DNA from: Pseudomonadota bacterium | GTDB lineage: Bacteria > Pseudomonadota > Alphaproteobacteria > Rhodospirillales > Magnetospirillaceae | NCBI GenBank assembly: GCA_021782815.1 | Contig: JAJXUO010000002.1 | Coordinates: 1 to 64,000 of the forward strand | Direction of reading: 5' to 3' | DNA length: 64,000 nucleotides | Shown: piece by piece, positions 58,112 to 64,000 of the stretch | Position numbering within the stretch: position 1 is the stretch's first letter | Layout: the number at the start of each line of letters is the position of its first letter | Notes under the pieces: model-generated | Told to the model about the DNA's origin: nothing | What the model saw: the letters and a program-made list of their open reading frames with translations, nothing else | Database searches by the model: none | Program-made: the position numbers and the translations under genes

Positions 58112-59575
58112 ATGTCCGATCATTCCGCTCTCGCCGCCCGTGTTCCCAGCCTGCAAGGGGGCCGGGTTCTGTGCATCGGCGACGTCATGCTCGATTTCTT
58201 CACCTACGGCGAGGTGGAGCGCATCTCGCCGGAAGGGCCGATCCCGGTGCTGCGCGTCACCCGCGACGCGGTGATGCTGGGCGGCGCCGGCAACGTGGTG
58301 CGCAATCTGGTGGCCCTGGGGGCGCATCCGCATTTCCTCTCGGTGGTGGGCGACGATCACGCCGGCAACGACGTGACCCGGCTGTTGGGCGAGCATCCCG
58401 AGGTGGATCCCTTCCTGGTGGTGGAGGGCGGACGCCCCACCACCATCAAGACCCGCTTCGTGGCCGGGGGCCAGCAGCTGCTGCGCGCCGACCGTGAAAG
58501 CGCCGCCCCGCTCACCGACGAAAGCCTGACCCGCCTGCTCCAGGCCGCCGAACAGCTGTTCGCCGGCGTCGGCGTGGTGGTGCTGTCGGACTACGGCAAG
58601 GGCGTGCTGTCGTCCGGGATGACCCGCCGCCTGATCGAAGGGGCGCGCGCCGCCGGCAAGCCGGTGATCATCGATCCCAAGGGCAACGATTACAGCCTGT
58701 ATCGCGGCGCCACCATGGTCACCCCCAACCGCAAGGAACTGCACGATGCCACCCAGATGGCCGTGGGCAGCGACGCCGAGGTGATCGCCGCCGCCCGCCA
58801 TCTGATCGAAACCTGCGGCATCGAAAATGTGCTGGTGACGCGCAGCCAGGACGGCATGAGTCTGGTGTCGGCCGATGGCGCCGTGCTGCATCTGCCCGCC
58901 GAGGCCCGCGAGGTGTTCGACGTCTCCGGCGCCGGCGATACCGTGGTGGCCAGCATGGCGGCCTGCCTGGCCGCCGGCCTCGGCTTCGAGGATTCGGCCC
59001 GGCTGGCCAACATCGCCGCCGGGATCGTGGTGGGCAAGGTGGGCACCGCCGTGGCTTATGCCTCGGATCTGGTGGCCGCCCTGCACCATTCCGACATCGT
59101 GGCCGGCGAGGCCAAGGTGTTGGACCGCACCGCCGCCATGGATCTGGTGGCGCGCTGGCAGCACAAGGGCCAGACGGTGGGCTTCACCAACGGCTGCTTC
59201 GATCTGTTGCATCCGGGCCATGTGTCGCTGCTGGCCCAGGCCCGCGCCGCCTGCGACCGCCTGGTGGTGGGGCTGAACAGCGACGCCTCGGTGCAGCGGC
59301 TGAAGGGCCCCACCCGTCCGGTGCAATCGGAAGCGGCCCGGGCCACCGTGCTGGCCTCGCTGGCCAACGTGGATCTGGTGGTGATCTTCGGCGAGGACAC
59401 CCCCTATGAGCTGATCGCCGCCTTGAAGCCCGACCTGCTGGTCAAGGGCGCCGACTACAGCATCGACAAGGTGGTGGGCGCCGATCTGGTGCAAAGCTGG
59501 GGCGGCAAGGTGGTGCTGGCCGATCTGGTGGCCGGCCAGAGCACCACCGGCACCATCGCCCGCATGAAGACCTGA
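58112..59575 (+). CDS. hldE: Bifunctional HldE (heptose 7-P kinase / heptose 1-P adenylyltransferase)
   Basis: 487 residues from ATG 58112 ([15 protein letters not shown]). The N-terminal ribokinase-type kinase (1-330) has [25 protein letters not shown] and the catalytic [14 protein letters not shown]. The C-terminal nucleotidyltransferase (345-487) has [20 protein letters not shown] and [13 protein letters not shown]. Together they make ADP-glycero-manno-heptose for the LPS core. The frame extends to 58076, but that start is less likely. The 183-base region upstream carries its promoter and that of paralogue B, divergent. Confidence 0.96.
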   Translation: MSDHSALAARVPSLQGGRVLCIGDVMLDFFTYGEVERISPEGPIPVLRVTRDAVMLGGAGNVVRNLVALGAHPHFLSVVGDDHAGNDVTRLLGEHPEVDPFLVVEGGRPTTIKTRFVAGGQQLLRADRESAAPLTDESLTRLLQAAEQLFAGVGVVVLSDYGKGVLSSGMTRRLIEGARAAGKPVIIDPKGNDYSLYRGATMVTPNRKELHDATQMAVGSDAEVIAAARHLIETCGIENVLVTRSQDGMSLVSADGAVLHLPAEAREVFDVSGAGDTVVASMAACLAAGLGFEDSARLANIAAGIVVGKVGTAVAYASDLVAALHHSDIVAGEAKVLDRTAAMDLVARWQHKGQTVGFTNGCFDLLHPGHVSLLAQARAACDRLVVGLNSDASVQRLKGPTRPVQSEAARATVLASLANVDLVVIFGEDTPYELIAALKPDLLVKGADYSIDKVVGADLVQSWGGKVVLADLVAGQSTTGTIARMKT

Positions 59576-59576
59576 C

Positions 59577-59740
59577 GGCAATCACCAAAGAAAGCCGCCG
59601 ATGGCGCCCGCCGCTTCGCGGCGATCACCATAAAAAGCCGCCAATGGCGGCGCCGCTCTTAGCGGCAATTACCAAAGAAAGCCGCCAATGGCGCCCGCCG
59701 CTTCGCGGCGATCACCATAAAAAGCCGCCAACGGCGGCGC
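59577..59740 (-). repeat. Tandem 87-bp repeat containing terminator hairpins
   Basis: Two imperfect units of 87 bp (59577-59663 and 59664-59740, the second shortened) each contain two sub-units of the form ACCA.A.AAAGCCGCC.A.GGCG. On the minus strand three to four GCCGCC-ATT/GTT-GGCGGC hairpins are followed by T-runs (TTTTTATGG, TTTCTTTGG), so they serve as a tandem set of terminators for the pyrD-HAD unit. The HAD stop codon (59712-59714) and its last codons lie in the repeat. No gene is present in it. Confidence 0.75.
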
Positions 59741-60587
59741 TCGGACGCAGGCCATCGTGGGCGGCGATCACCGCCTCGATGCGGGCGGGATCGGGTTTTT
59801 CGCCATAGCGCGTACCGATCTCGGCGGCATGAATGCCGCCGGTGCAGAACAGCACGTCGATGCCGGCGGCGCGGGCCCCGGCGATATCGGTGTGGAAGGA
59901 ATCCCCCACCGCCATCACCCGCGCCCGGTCCGTCAGCCCCAGAATATCGAGGCAGGTGCCGTAGATGGCCGGATCGGGCTTGCCGCGATAGCGGACATCG
60001 CCGCCGCGTTCGGCGTAATAGCGGGCCAGCATGCCGGCACAGATGATTTCCTGGCCCTTGCGGATGACGATGAGATCGGGGTTGGCGCAGACCATGGGCA
60101 GGCGGCGGGCCAGGGCCTGATCCAGCAGCGGCGCGTAATCGGCCACCGTTTCCTCGAACTTGTCGGGGCCGGTATTCATCAGGAAATCGGCCTCGGCCAC
60201 CTCGGTCACCAGATCGAGATCGAGGCCCTCGAAGATATTGCGGTCCCGTTCCGGCCCCACATGCAGGCAGCGCCGTCCCAGGGCGGCGAACCAGGGGTCG
60301 GCCCGCCGCATCATCTCCAGATGCACCGCCTCGCCCGAGCTCATCACCTCGCCATAGAGATCGCGGGCGATGCCCATGCCGTCCATCAGCGTCACCAGGG
60401 CCGAGGCGCGGCGCGGCGCGTTGGACAGCATCACCGTCTTCTTGCCCGCCGCCTTCAGCCGGGCCAGGGTTTCGGCCACGCCGTCATAGGGCGCGGTGCC
60501 GTCGTGGATCACGCCCCAGAGATCGAGGATGAAGGCGTCGTAACGGTCGGCGGCCTGCCGCAAACCGTCGAAAACGGGCAAACTCAT
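59712..60587 (-). CDS. HAD-superfamily IIA hydrolase (TIGR01459 type)
   Basis: 291 residues from ATG 60587. The class IIA HAD layout is visible: nucleophile motif FILDLWGVIHDG (Asp22), MLSNAPRRASAL, then the cap, and FRGKPDPAIYGTCLDILGL-type segment (read as YRGKPDPAIY) with AVGDSFHTDIAGARAAGIDV for the acidic loop. It is a phosphatase of unknown substrate, of the family seen near pyrD in alphaproteobacteria. Its start overlaps the pyrD stop (ATGA). Its last residues, SAAVGGFLW, are encoded by the tandem repeat. Confidence 0.88.
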   Translation of the reverse strand: MSLPVFDGLRQAADRYDAFILDLWGVIHDGTAPYDGVAETLARLKAAGKKTVMLSNAPRRASALVTLMDGMGIARDLYGEVMSSGEAVHLEMMRRADPWFAALGRRCLHVGPERDRNIFEGLDLDLVTEVAEADFLMNTGPDKFEETVADYAPLLDQALARRLPMVCANPDLIVIRKGQEIICAGMLARYYAERGGDVRYRGKPDPAIYGTCLDILGLTDRARVMAVGDSFHTDIAGARAAGIDVLFCTGGIHAAEIGTRYGEKPDPARIEAVIAAHDGLRPSAAVGGFLW

Positions 60588-61645
60588 GCTTTTCTCCCGG
60601 CATCGATTCCCACGGCGTCGCGCAGGTGGGCGAAGCCGTCGCGGCGCAAGGCCGCGGCCAGTCCGCGCTTGATGCGCGTGACCAGGGGGGGGCCCTGATA
60701 GACCAGGGCGGAATAAAGTTGCAGCAGCGAGGCGCCGGCGCGGATCTTCTCGTAGGCCTCCTCGGCCGAGGCGATGCCGCCGACGCCGATCAACGGCAGC
60801 CGCCCCTCGGTCAGACGGTAGACCTGGCGCAGCATTTCGGTGGAGGGACGGAACAGCGGCGCCCCCGACAGGCCGCCGGTTTCGCTCAACTGCGGCGATA
60901 CCAGGCTGGCCGGGCGGGCGATGGTGGTATTGCTGACGATCAGGCCGTCGAGGGCCCCCTCCTCCAGCGCCACCTCGGCGATATCGCGGACGTCCTCCAG
61001 CGTGAGATCGGGGGCGATCTTCAGCAGCAGCGGCACCGGAACCGGCAGGGCCTGCACGGCGCGGCGGGTGCGCCCCACCAGTTCGGCCAGCGGTTCGCGC
61101 CCCTGCAGAGCCCGCAGACCCGGCGTGTTGGGCGAACTGACATTGATCACCAGATAGTCGGCCAGCGGCCCCAGGGCGGCCACGCCCTTCTCGTAATCGG
61201 CGGCGGCGTCCACGGTGTCCTTGTTCTTGCCGAGATTGGCCCCCACCACGCCCCGGCGCGGCCGCGCCGCCAGGCGGGCGGCCACCGCCTCCAGCCCTTC
61301 GTTGTTGAAGCCCATGCGGTTGATCACGGCGCGATCGGCGGTCAGGCGGAACAGGCGCGGGCGCGGATTCCCCGGCTGCGGACGCGGCGTCACCGAGCCG
61401 ATCTCGACGAAACCGAAGCCCTGCGCCAGCATGGCGTCGGGCACCTCGGCGTTCTTGTCGAAGCCGGCAGCCAAACCCAGCGGATTGGGGAAATCGATGC
61501 CCCACAGGCGCATGGCCAGACAGGGATCGTTGCACGCGGGCTGGCGCGGCACCAGGCCATGCCGCAAGGCCGCCACGGTCAGGCCGTGCGCCCGCTCGGC
61601 CGGAAACAGCCGGACCAGGGGGCCGGCAAGGCGAAAATAATCCAT
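60584..61645 (-). CDS. pyrD: Dihydroorotate dehydrogenase (quinone), class 2
   Basis: Membrane-associated flavoprotein that oxidises dihydroorotate with ubiquinone in pyrimidine synthesis. 353 residues from ATG 61645 (GTG 61648 is possible), with the N-terminal amphipathic helix MDYFRLAGPLVRLFPAERA, the FMN site GLAAGFDKNAEVP, INVSSPNTPGLRALQ (active-site Ser) and GVGGIASAEEAYEKIRAGA. Class 2 is shown by the N-terminal extension. It starts 22 bases downstream of copy 2 of the dispersed repeat, so its promoter lies in or beyond the repeat. Confidence 0.96.
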   Translation of the reverse strand: MDYFRLAGPLVRLFPAERAHGLTVAALRHGLVPRQPACNDPCLAMRLWGIDFPNPLGLAAGFDKNAEVPDAMLAQGFGFVEIGSVTPRPQPGNPRPRLFRLTADRAVINRMGFNNEGLEAVAARLAARPRRGVVGANLGKNKDTVDAAADYEKGVAALGPLADYLVINVSSPNTPGLRALQGREPLAELVGRTRRAVQALPVPVPLLLKIAPDLTLEDVRDIAEVALEEGALDGLIVSNTTIARPASLVSPQLSETGGLSGAPLFRPSTEMLRQVYRLTEGRLPLIGVGGIASAEEAYEKIRAGASLLQLYSALVYQGPPLVTRIKRGLAAALRRDGFAHLRDAVGIDAGRKA

Positions 61646-61666
61646 CACCCTCGCACTCTTCGCAAA

Positions 61667-61817
61667 TAATACCTAGTTGCGGTGATCGGAACCGATCACC
61701 GCACCCTCATGCGCCGGGCGGGTTTCTCCGAAACCCTTGGCGTCGTGCCTGATGGCGCGCGTCGCCTTGCTCCTAACCGGCGTCGCGATGAGTCAAACTC
61801 ATCGCGACTTGGTATAA
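61667..61817 (-). repeat. MITE-like dispersed repeat, copy 2 (151 bp)
   Basis: The inverted counterpart of 5206-5408: read on the minus strand it begins TTATACCAAGTCGCGATGAG and ends CCTAGTTGCGG...TAATACC-type inverted end. It lacks about 52 bases of the internal GCCTGATGGCGC modules of copy 1. Two hairpins are conserved: GTCGCGATGAGT / ACTCATCGCGAC and GGTGATCGG / CCGATCACC. It lies between pyrD (22 bases away) and the sigma-54 unit. Confidence 0.85.
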
Positions 61818-61892
61818 CGCGGCTGGGAGAACCCGGGGCGGACCCTACCTGAAAGCACGGAGAAAGAACAGGACGGGATCGACACAGCCGCG

Positions 61893-61935
61893 TCGCGGAA
61901 TGCGATGGCGGCGGCGGCGCCTCTCGCATTCCGCG
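61893..61935 (+). promoter_or_regulatory. Dyad upstream of the sigma-54 promoter (possible enhancer site)
   Basis: TCGCGGAATGCGA (61893-61905) and its exact reverse complement TCGCATTCCGCGA (61923-61935) are perfect 13-bp inverted repeats. Each half is itself a TCGC-N5-GCGA dyad, and their centres are 30 bp apart, about three helical turns. This is the arrangement of paired sites for a bacterial enhancer-binding protein, about 45 bp before the -24 element. Confidence 0.6.
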
Positions 61936-61975
61936 AGAAAATCGGCCGAATCCACCCTGAAACCATACCCGGGGA

Positions 61976-61991
61976 TTGGCACATCCCTTGC
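61976..61991 (+). promoter_or_regulatory. Sigma-54 promoter
   Basis: TTGGCAC (61976-61982), five bases, TTGC (61988-61991): the -24 GG (61978-61979) and -12 GC (61990-61991) are exactly 12 bases apart, matching the RpoN consensus TGGCAC-N5-TTGC. Transcription would begin near 62003, 30 bases before the 49-residue gene. Confidence 0.75.
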
Positions 61992-62032
61992 GAGAGGGAC
62001 CACAGAATCACCTTCACATCCGGGAGGCCGCC

Positions 62033-62182
62033 ATGCTGCCCTTGATCTTCCGTTTCAGCCCCGCCTTCCTCAAAGCCCTGGCCCTGGTGGAGGCCCTGCC
62101 CGCCGCGCCGTCCGAAAAACCGGCCCGCAAGCAAAAGCCCGCCGCCGGTCGGCCGCGCAAGACGGCCCGGACCACGGGATAG
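62033..62182 (+). CDS. 49-residue protein under a sigma-54 promoter
   Basis: ATG 62033 has GGGAGG 5 bases upstream. The product begins MLPLIFRFSPAFLKALALVE, a hydrophobic, amphipathic-looking helix, continues through ALPAAPSEKPARKQKP and ends in a Lys/Arg/Pro-rich basic tail with AAGRPRKTARTTG. No known family is recognised; the short hydrophobic helix plus basic tail could contact membrane, nucleic acid or a partner protein. Codon third positions are strongly GC-biased, like real genes. The gene stops 3 bases before the convergent ABC ATPase stop, with no terminator between them. Confidence 0.6.
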   Translation: MLPLIFRFSPAFLKALALVEALPAAPSEKPARKQKPAAGRPRKTARTTG

Positions 62183-62185
62183 GGC

Positions 62186-63529
62186 TTATTCCGCCGCCGG
62201 GGCGCCGCTGTCGGAGGATGCGGGATCCTCCGCGTCCTCCTCGGGCAGCGACAGCACGCCGGAATTGTAGTCGTACTCGAAGACCTCGGCGAAACGGCCC
62301 CAGTTGATCACCAGATCCAGCACCCGTTCCGCCTCGTCGTCGGTCAGGTAATCCTCCAGCTCCTGCAGGAAGCGGTTTTCCGGGGCGCGATGATCGCGCC
62401 GTTCGTCCAGCACGCGGCGGATATGGGTGGCCAGCGAAATGTGGTGCAGCAGGTGCTCGGCGAAGATTTCCTTGCGGCGGGCGGTGTTGCTGTCCACATA
62501 GGCGCGGCCGGCGGGCAGCAGCGACACGTCGCCGTGATCCACCTTGATGAAGCCCAGAAGACGCCCGGCCTCCAGCAACTGGAACAGGGTATCGTCGGGC
62601 AGTTCCAGCTGTTCGGCCAGAATGGGAATGTCGGCCGTGCCGCTTTCCTCTTCCGCCAGGGCCTCCAGCATGCCCTCGATCTTGTGCGGCGTGGCCTCGG
62701 GCAGGCGGTAGCCCAGCGACAACGGTTCGGCCGGGCTGCCGGCGGCGCGCTGCGGCTGCTGGGTCATCACCGCGTAGATCTCGTCGACGATGGCCTTGAA
62801 GGCCGGGGCCTCGGTATCGCGCGGATGCGGCAGATTGACCGGAATCTCGGCCTTCACCCGGCCGGGATCGGACGAGAAGATGAGGACGCGGTCGGCCATG
62901 GTCACCGCCTCCTCGATATTGTGCGAGACGAACAGAATGCCCTTGGTGGGAATCTGCCGCTCCTGCCACAGTTCCAGAAGATCGCTGCGCAGGGTTTCGG
63001 CGGTGAGCACGTCGAGAGCCGAGAAGGGTTCATCCATCAGCAGCACGTCGGGTTCCATCACCAGGGCGCGGGCGAAGCCGACGCGCTGGCGCATGCCGCC
63101 CGACAGCTCGCGCGGATAGGCGCTTTCGAAGCCGCCCAGCCCGATGACGTCGATCACCTTGAGGGCGCGGCTCTCCCGCTCGGCCGAGGGCACAGCCATG
63201 GCCTCGAGCCCCAGTTCCACGTTCTGCTGCACCGTCAGCCAGGGAAACAGCGCGAAGGACTGGAACACCATGGCGATGCCCTTGGCCGGGCCGTTGATGG
63301 TGCGGCCGCGATAAAGCACATCGCCGCCATTGGCCTTGATCAGCCCGGCGATGATGCGCAGCAGGGTGGATTTGCCCGAGCCCGATTTGCCCAGCAGGGC
63401 CACGATCTCGCCTTCCTCCAGGCGGAAATTCACCCCCTCCAGCACCGTGCGCTCCGAGCGGTCGGGGGCGCGGAAGGCCTTGCGGACACCGGCCAGATGG
63501 ATCAGGTCTTCTCCGGGATTGATGGTCAT
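62186..63529 (-). CDS. NitT/TauT-type ABC transporter ATPase with AAA-associated C-terminal domain
   Basis: 447 residues. The ATPase half (1-250) has Walker A LLGKSGSGKST (46-56), signature ELSGGMRQR (141-149), Walker B LLMDEPFSALD and the H-loop FVSHNIEEAV. The C-terminal half (about 285-430) corresponds to the AAA-associated domain of this ABC group (IEGMLEALAEEESGTADIPI, EIFAEHLLHHISLATHIRRV). The group imports nitrate, sulfonate, bicarbonate or similar anions; the substrate is undetermined. Its ATG follows AAGGAAG and is 12 bases after the permease gene. Confidence 0.9.
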   Translation of the reverse strand: MTINPGEDLIHLAGVRKAFRAPDRSERTVLEGVNFRLEEGEIVALLGKSGSGKSTLLRIIAGLIKANGGDVLYRGRTINGPAKGIAMVFQSFALFPWLTVQQNVELGLEAMAVPSAERESRALKVIDVIGLGGFESAYPRELSGGMRQRVGFARALVMEPDVLLMDEPFSALDVLTAETLRSDLLELWQERQIPTKGILFVSHNIEEAVTMADRVLIFSSDPGRVKAEIPVNLPHPRDTEAPAFKAIVDEIYAVMTQQPQRAAGSPAEPLSLGYRLPEATPHKIEGMLEALAEEESGTADIPILAEQLELPDDTLFQLLEAGRLLGFIKVDHGDVSLLPAGRAYVDSNTARRKEIFAEHLLHHISLATHIRRVLDERRDHRAPENRFLQELEDYLTDDEAERVLDLVINWGRFAEVFEYDYNSGVLSLPEEDAEDPASSDSGAPAAE

Positions 63530-63541
63530 GGTCGGTCTTCC

Positions 63542-64000
63542 TTAATCGATACGCCAGCGTTCTTCGGCCAGACGATAGAGGCGGCGCCACAAAAGGCGGT
63601 TGAACAGGATCACGAAGCCGCTCAGCACACAGCAGCCCAGCCAGATGCGCGGGAAGTCGCCCTTCTGGGTGGCCTCGGCGATATAGGCGCCGATGCCGGT
63701 GGCCATCAGGGTGGTATTGCCCCAACTGACCATCTCGGAAACGATGGAGGCGTTCCACGAGCCGCCCGAGGCGGTGATGGCCCCGGTGACATAGGAGGAA
63801 AAGATCGAGGGCAGGATCAGCCGCTTCCAGCGCAGCCAGCCCTTGAGGCCGAAATTGCCGCCGGCATCCTTGAGATCGGTGGGGATGGACATGGCCCCGG
63901 CGATGACGTTGAAGAGGATGTACCACTGCGTGCCCAGGATCATCAGCGGACTGGTCCAGATTTCCACCGAGGCGTCGTATTTCTGGATCAGGATCACCGC
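63542..64000 (-). CDS. ABC transporter permease (NitT/TauT type), C-terminal part, cut by window edge
   Basis: The visible 152 residues are the C-terminal half of a binding-protein-dependent permease: three to four membrane helices, with an EAA-like loop near LPSIFSSYVTGAITASGGSW and WNASIVSEMVSWG, and a last helix WLGCCVLSGFVILFNRLLWR. The 5' part continues beyond the right edge. It is the operon partner of the ATPase gene downstream (12-base gap). Confidence 0.88.
   Translation of the reverse strand, partial: AVILIQKYDASVEIWTSPLMILGTQWYILFNVIAGAMSIPTDLKDAGGNFGLKGWLRWKRLILPSIFSSYVTGAITASGGSWNASIVSEMVSWGNTTLMATGIGAYIAEATQKGDFPRIWLGCCVLSGFVILFNRLLWRRLYRLAEERWRID

Noticed and set aside
59712-61535. 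An apparent 607-codon fusion of pyrD and HAD
   Set aside because: The upstream part is pyrD in a wrong frame; the two genes overlap by ATGA in different frames.

Overview
The window is a high-GC chromosomal segment that reads as a Rhodospirillales-type alphaproteobacterium, close to Magnetospirillum, Phaeospirillum or Azospirillum. This is inferred from gene content and order, not from a database search. Supporting features are an mdh-sucCDAB-lpd operon beside sdhCDAB, ethylmalonyl-CoA pathway enzymes, a NikR-controlled ECF nickel importer, a chemoreceptor, a bacteriohemerythrin and a 7TMR-DISM hybrid kinase. No prophage, CRISPR array or intact insertion sequence is visible. Almost everything is core chromosome.

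Layout. 1-5.2 kb: the 5' part of priA (off the left edge), then fsa, a DUF484 gene and xerC, a toxin-gene remnant, and leuA with a structured leader. 5.2-6.9 kb: a MITE-like repeat, a glycosyltransferase and a small membrane protein. 7-16 kb (minus strand): mdh-sucC-sucD-sucA-sucB-lpdA, the lower TCA cycle with the 2-oxoglutarate dehydrogenase complex. 16.2-21.5 kb: zapE, a lipoprotein gene, and sdhCDAB. 21.7-23.6 kb: a MaoC-type mesaconyl-CoA hydratase and a malyl-CoA thioesterase/lyase-type CitE protein, next to the TCA genes. 23.9-27.3 kb: a CheY-like regulator, a LysE exporter and an HBM-type chemoreceptor. 27.4-36 kb (minus strand): ffh-rpsP-rimM-trmD-rplS (SRP, ribosome and tRNA maturation), then leuC-leuD-leuB and asd. 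A structured gap at 28.47-29.03 kb has no recognised gene. 36.2-41 kb: a ferritin-like protein, an Rrf2 regulator and a flavodoxin-type enzyme sharing TGTAA/TTACA operators, then dapF-mtaB-ftsY overlapping by ATGA. 41-44 kb: an 81-residue unknown, and gap-pgk. 44 kb: tRNA-Ala(CGC). 44.3-52 kb: a DUF4405 membrane protein, a hybrid kinase, a small protein translationally coupled to bacteriohemerythrin, a quinone oxidoreductase, an RNA methyltransferase and a two-domain PPK2. 52-55.3 kb: nikR-nikMN-nikQ-nikO with a NikR box. 55.3-58 kb: two tandem paralogues that look like catalytically dead GGDEF-EAL proteins. 58-61.6 kb: hldE, a tandem terminator repeat, and pyrD plus a HAD phosphatase. 61.7-64 kb: the second repeat copy, a sigma-54 promoter with an upstream dyad driving a 49-residue protein, and a NitT/TauT-type ABC transporter running off the right edge.

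The least explained parts are the sigma-54/49-residue unit (61.89-62.18 kb), the degenerate GGDEF-EAL pair (55.3-57.9 kb), the small protein coupled to hemerythrin (48.36-48.56 kb), the Rrf2-flavodoxin operators (36.69 and 37.18 kb), and the structured gap after leuB.
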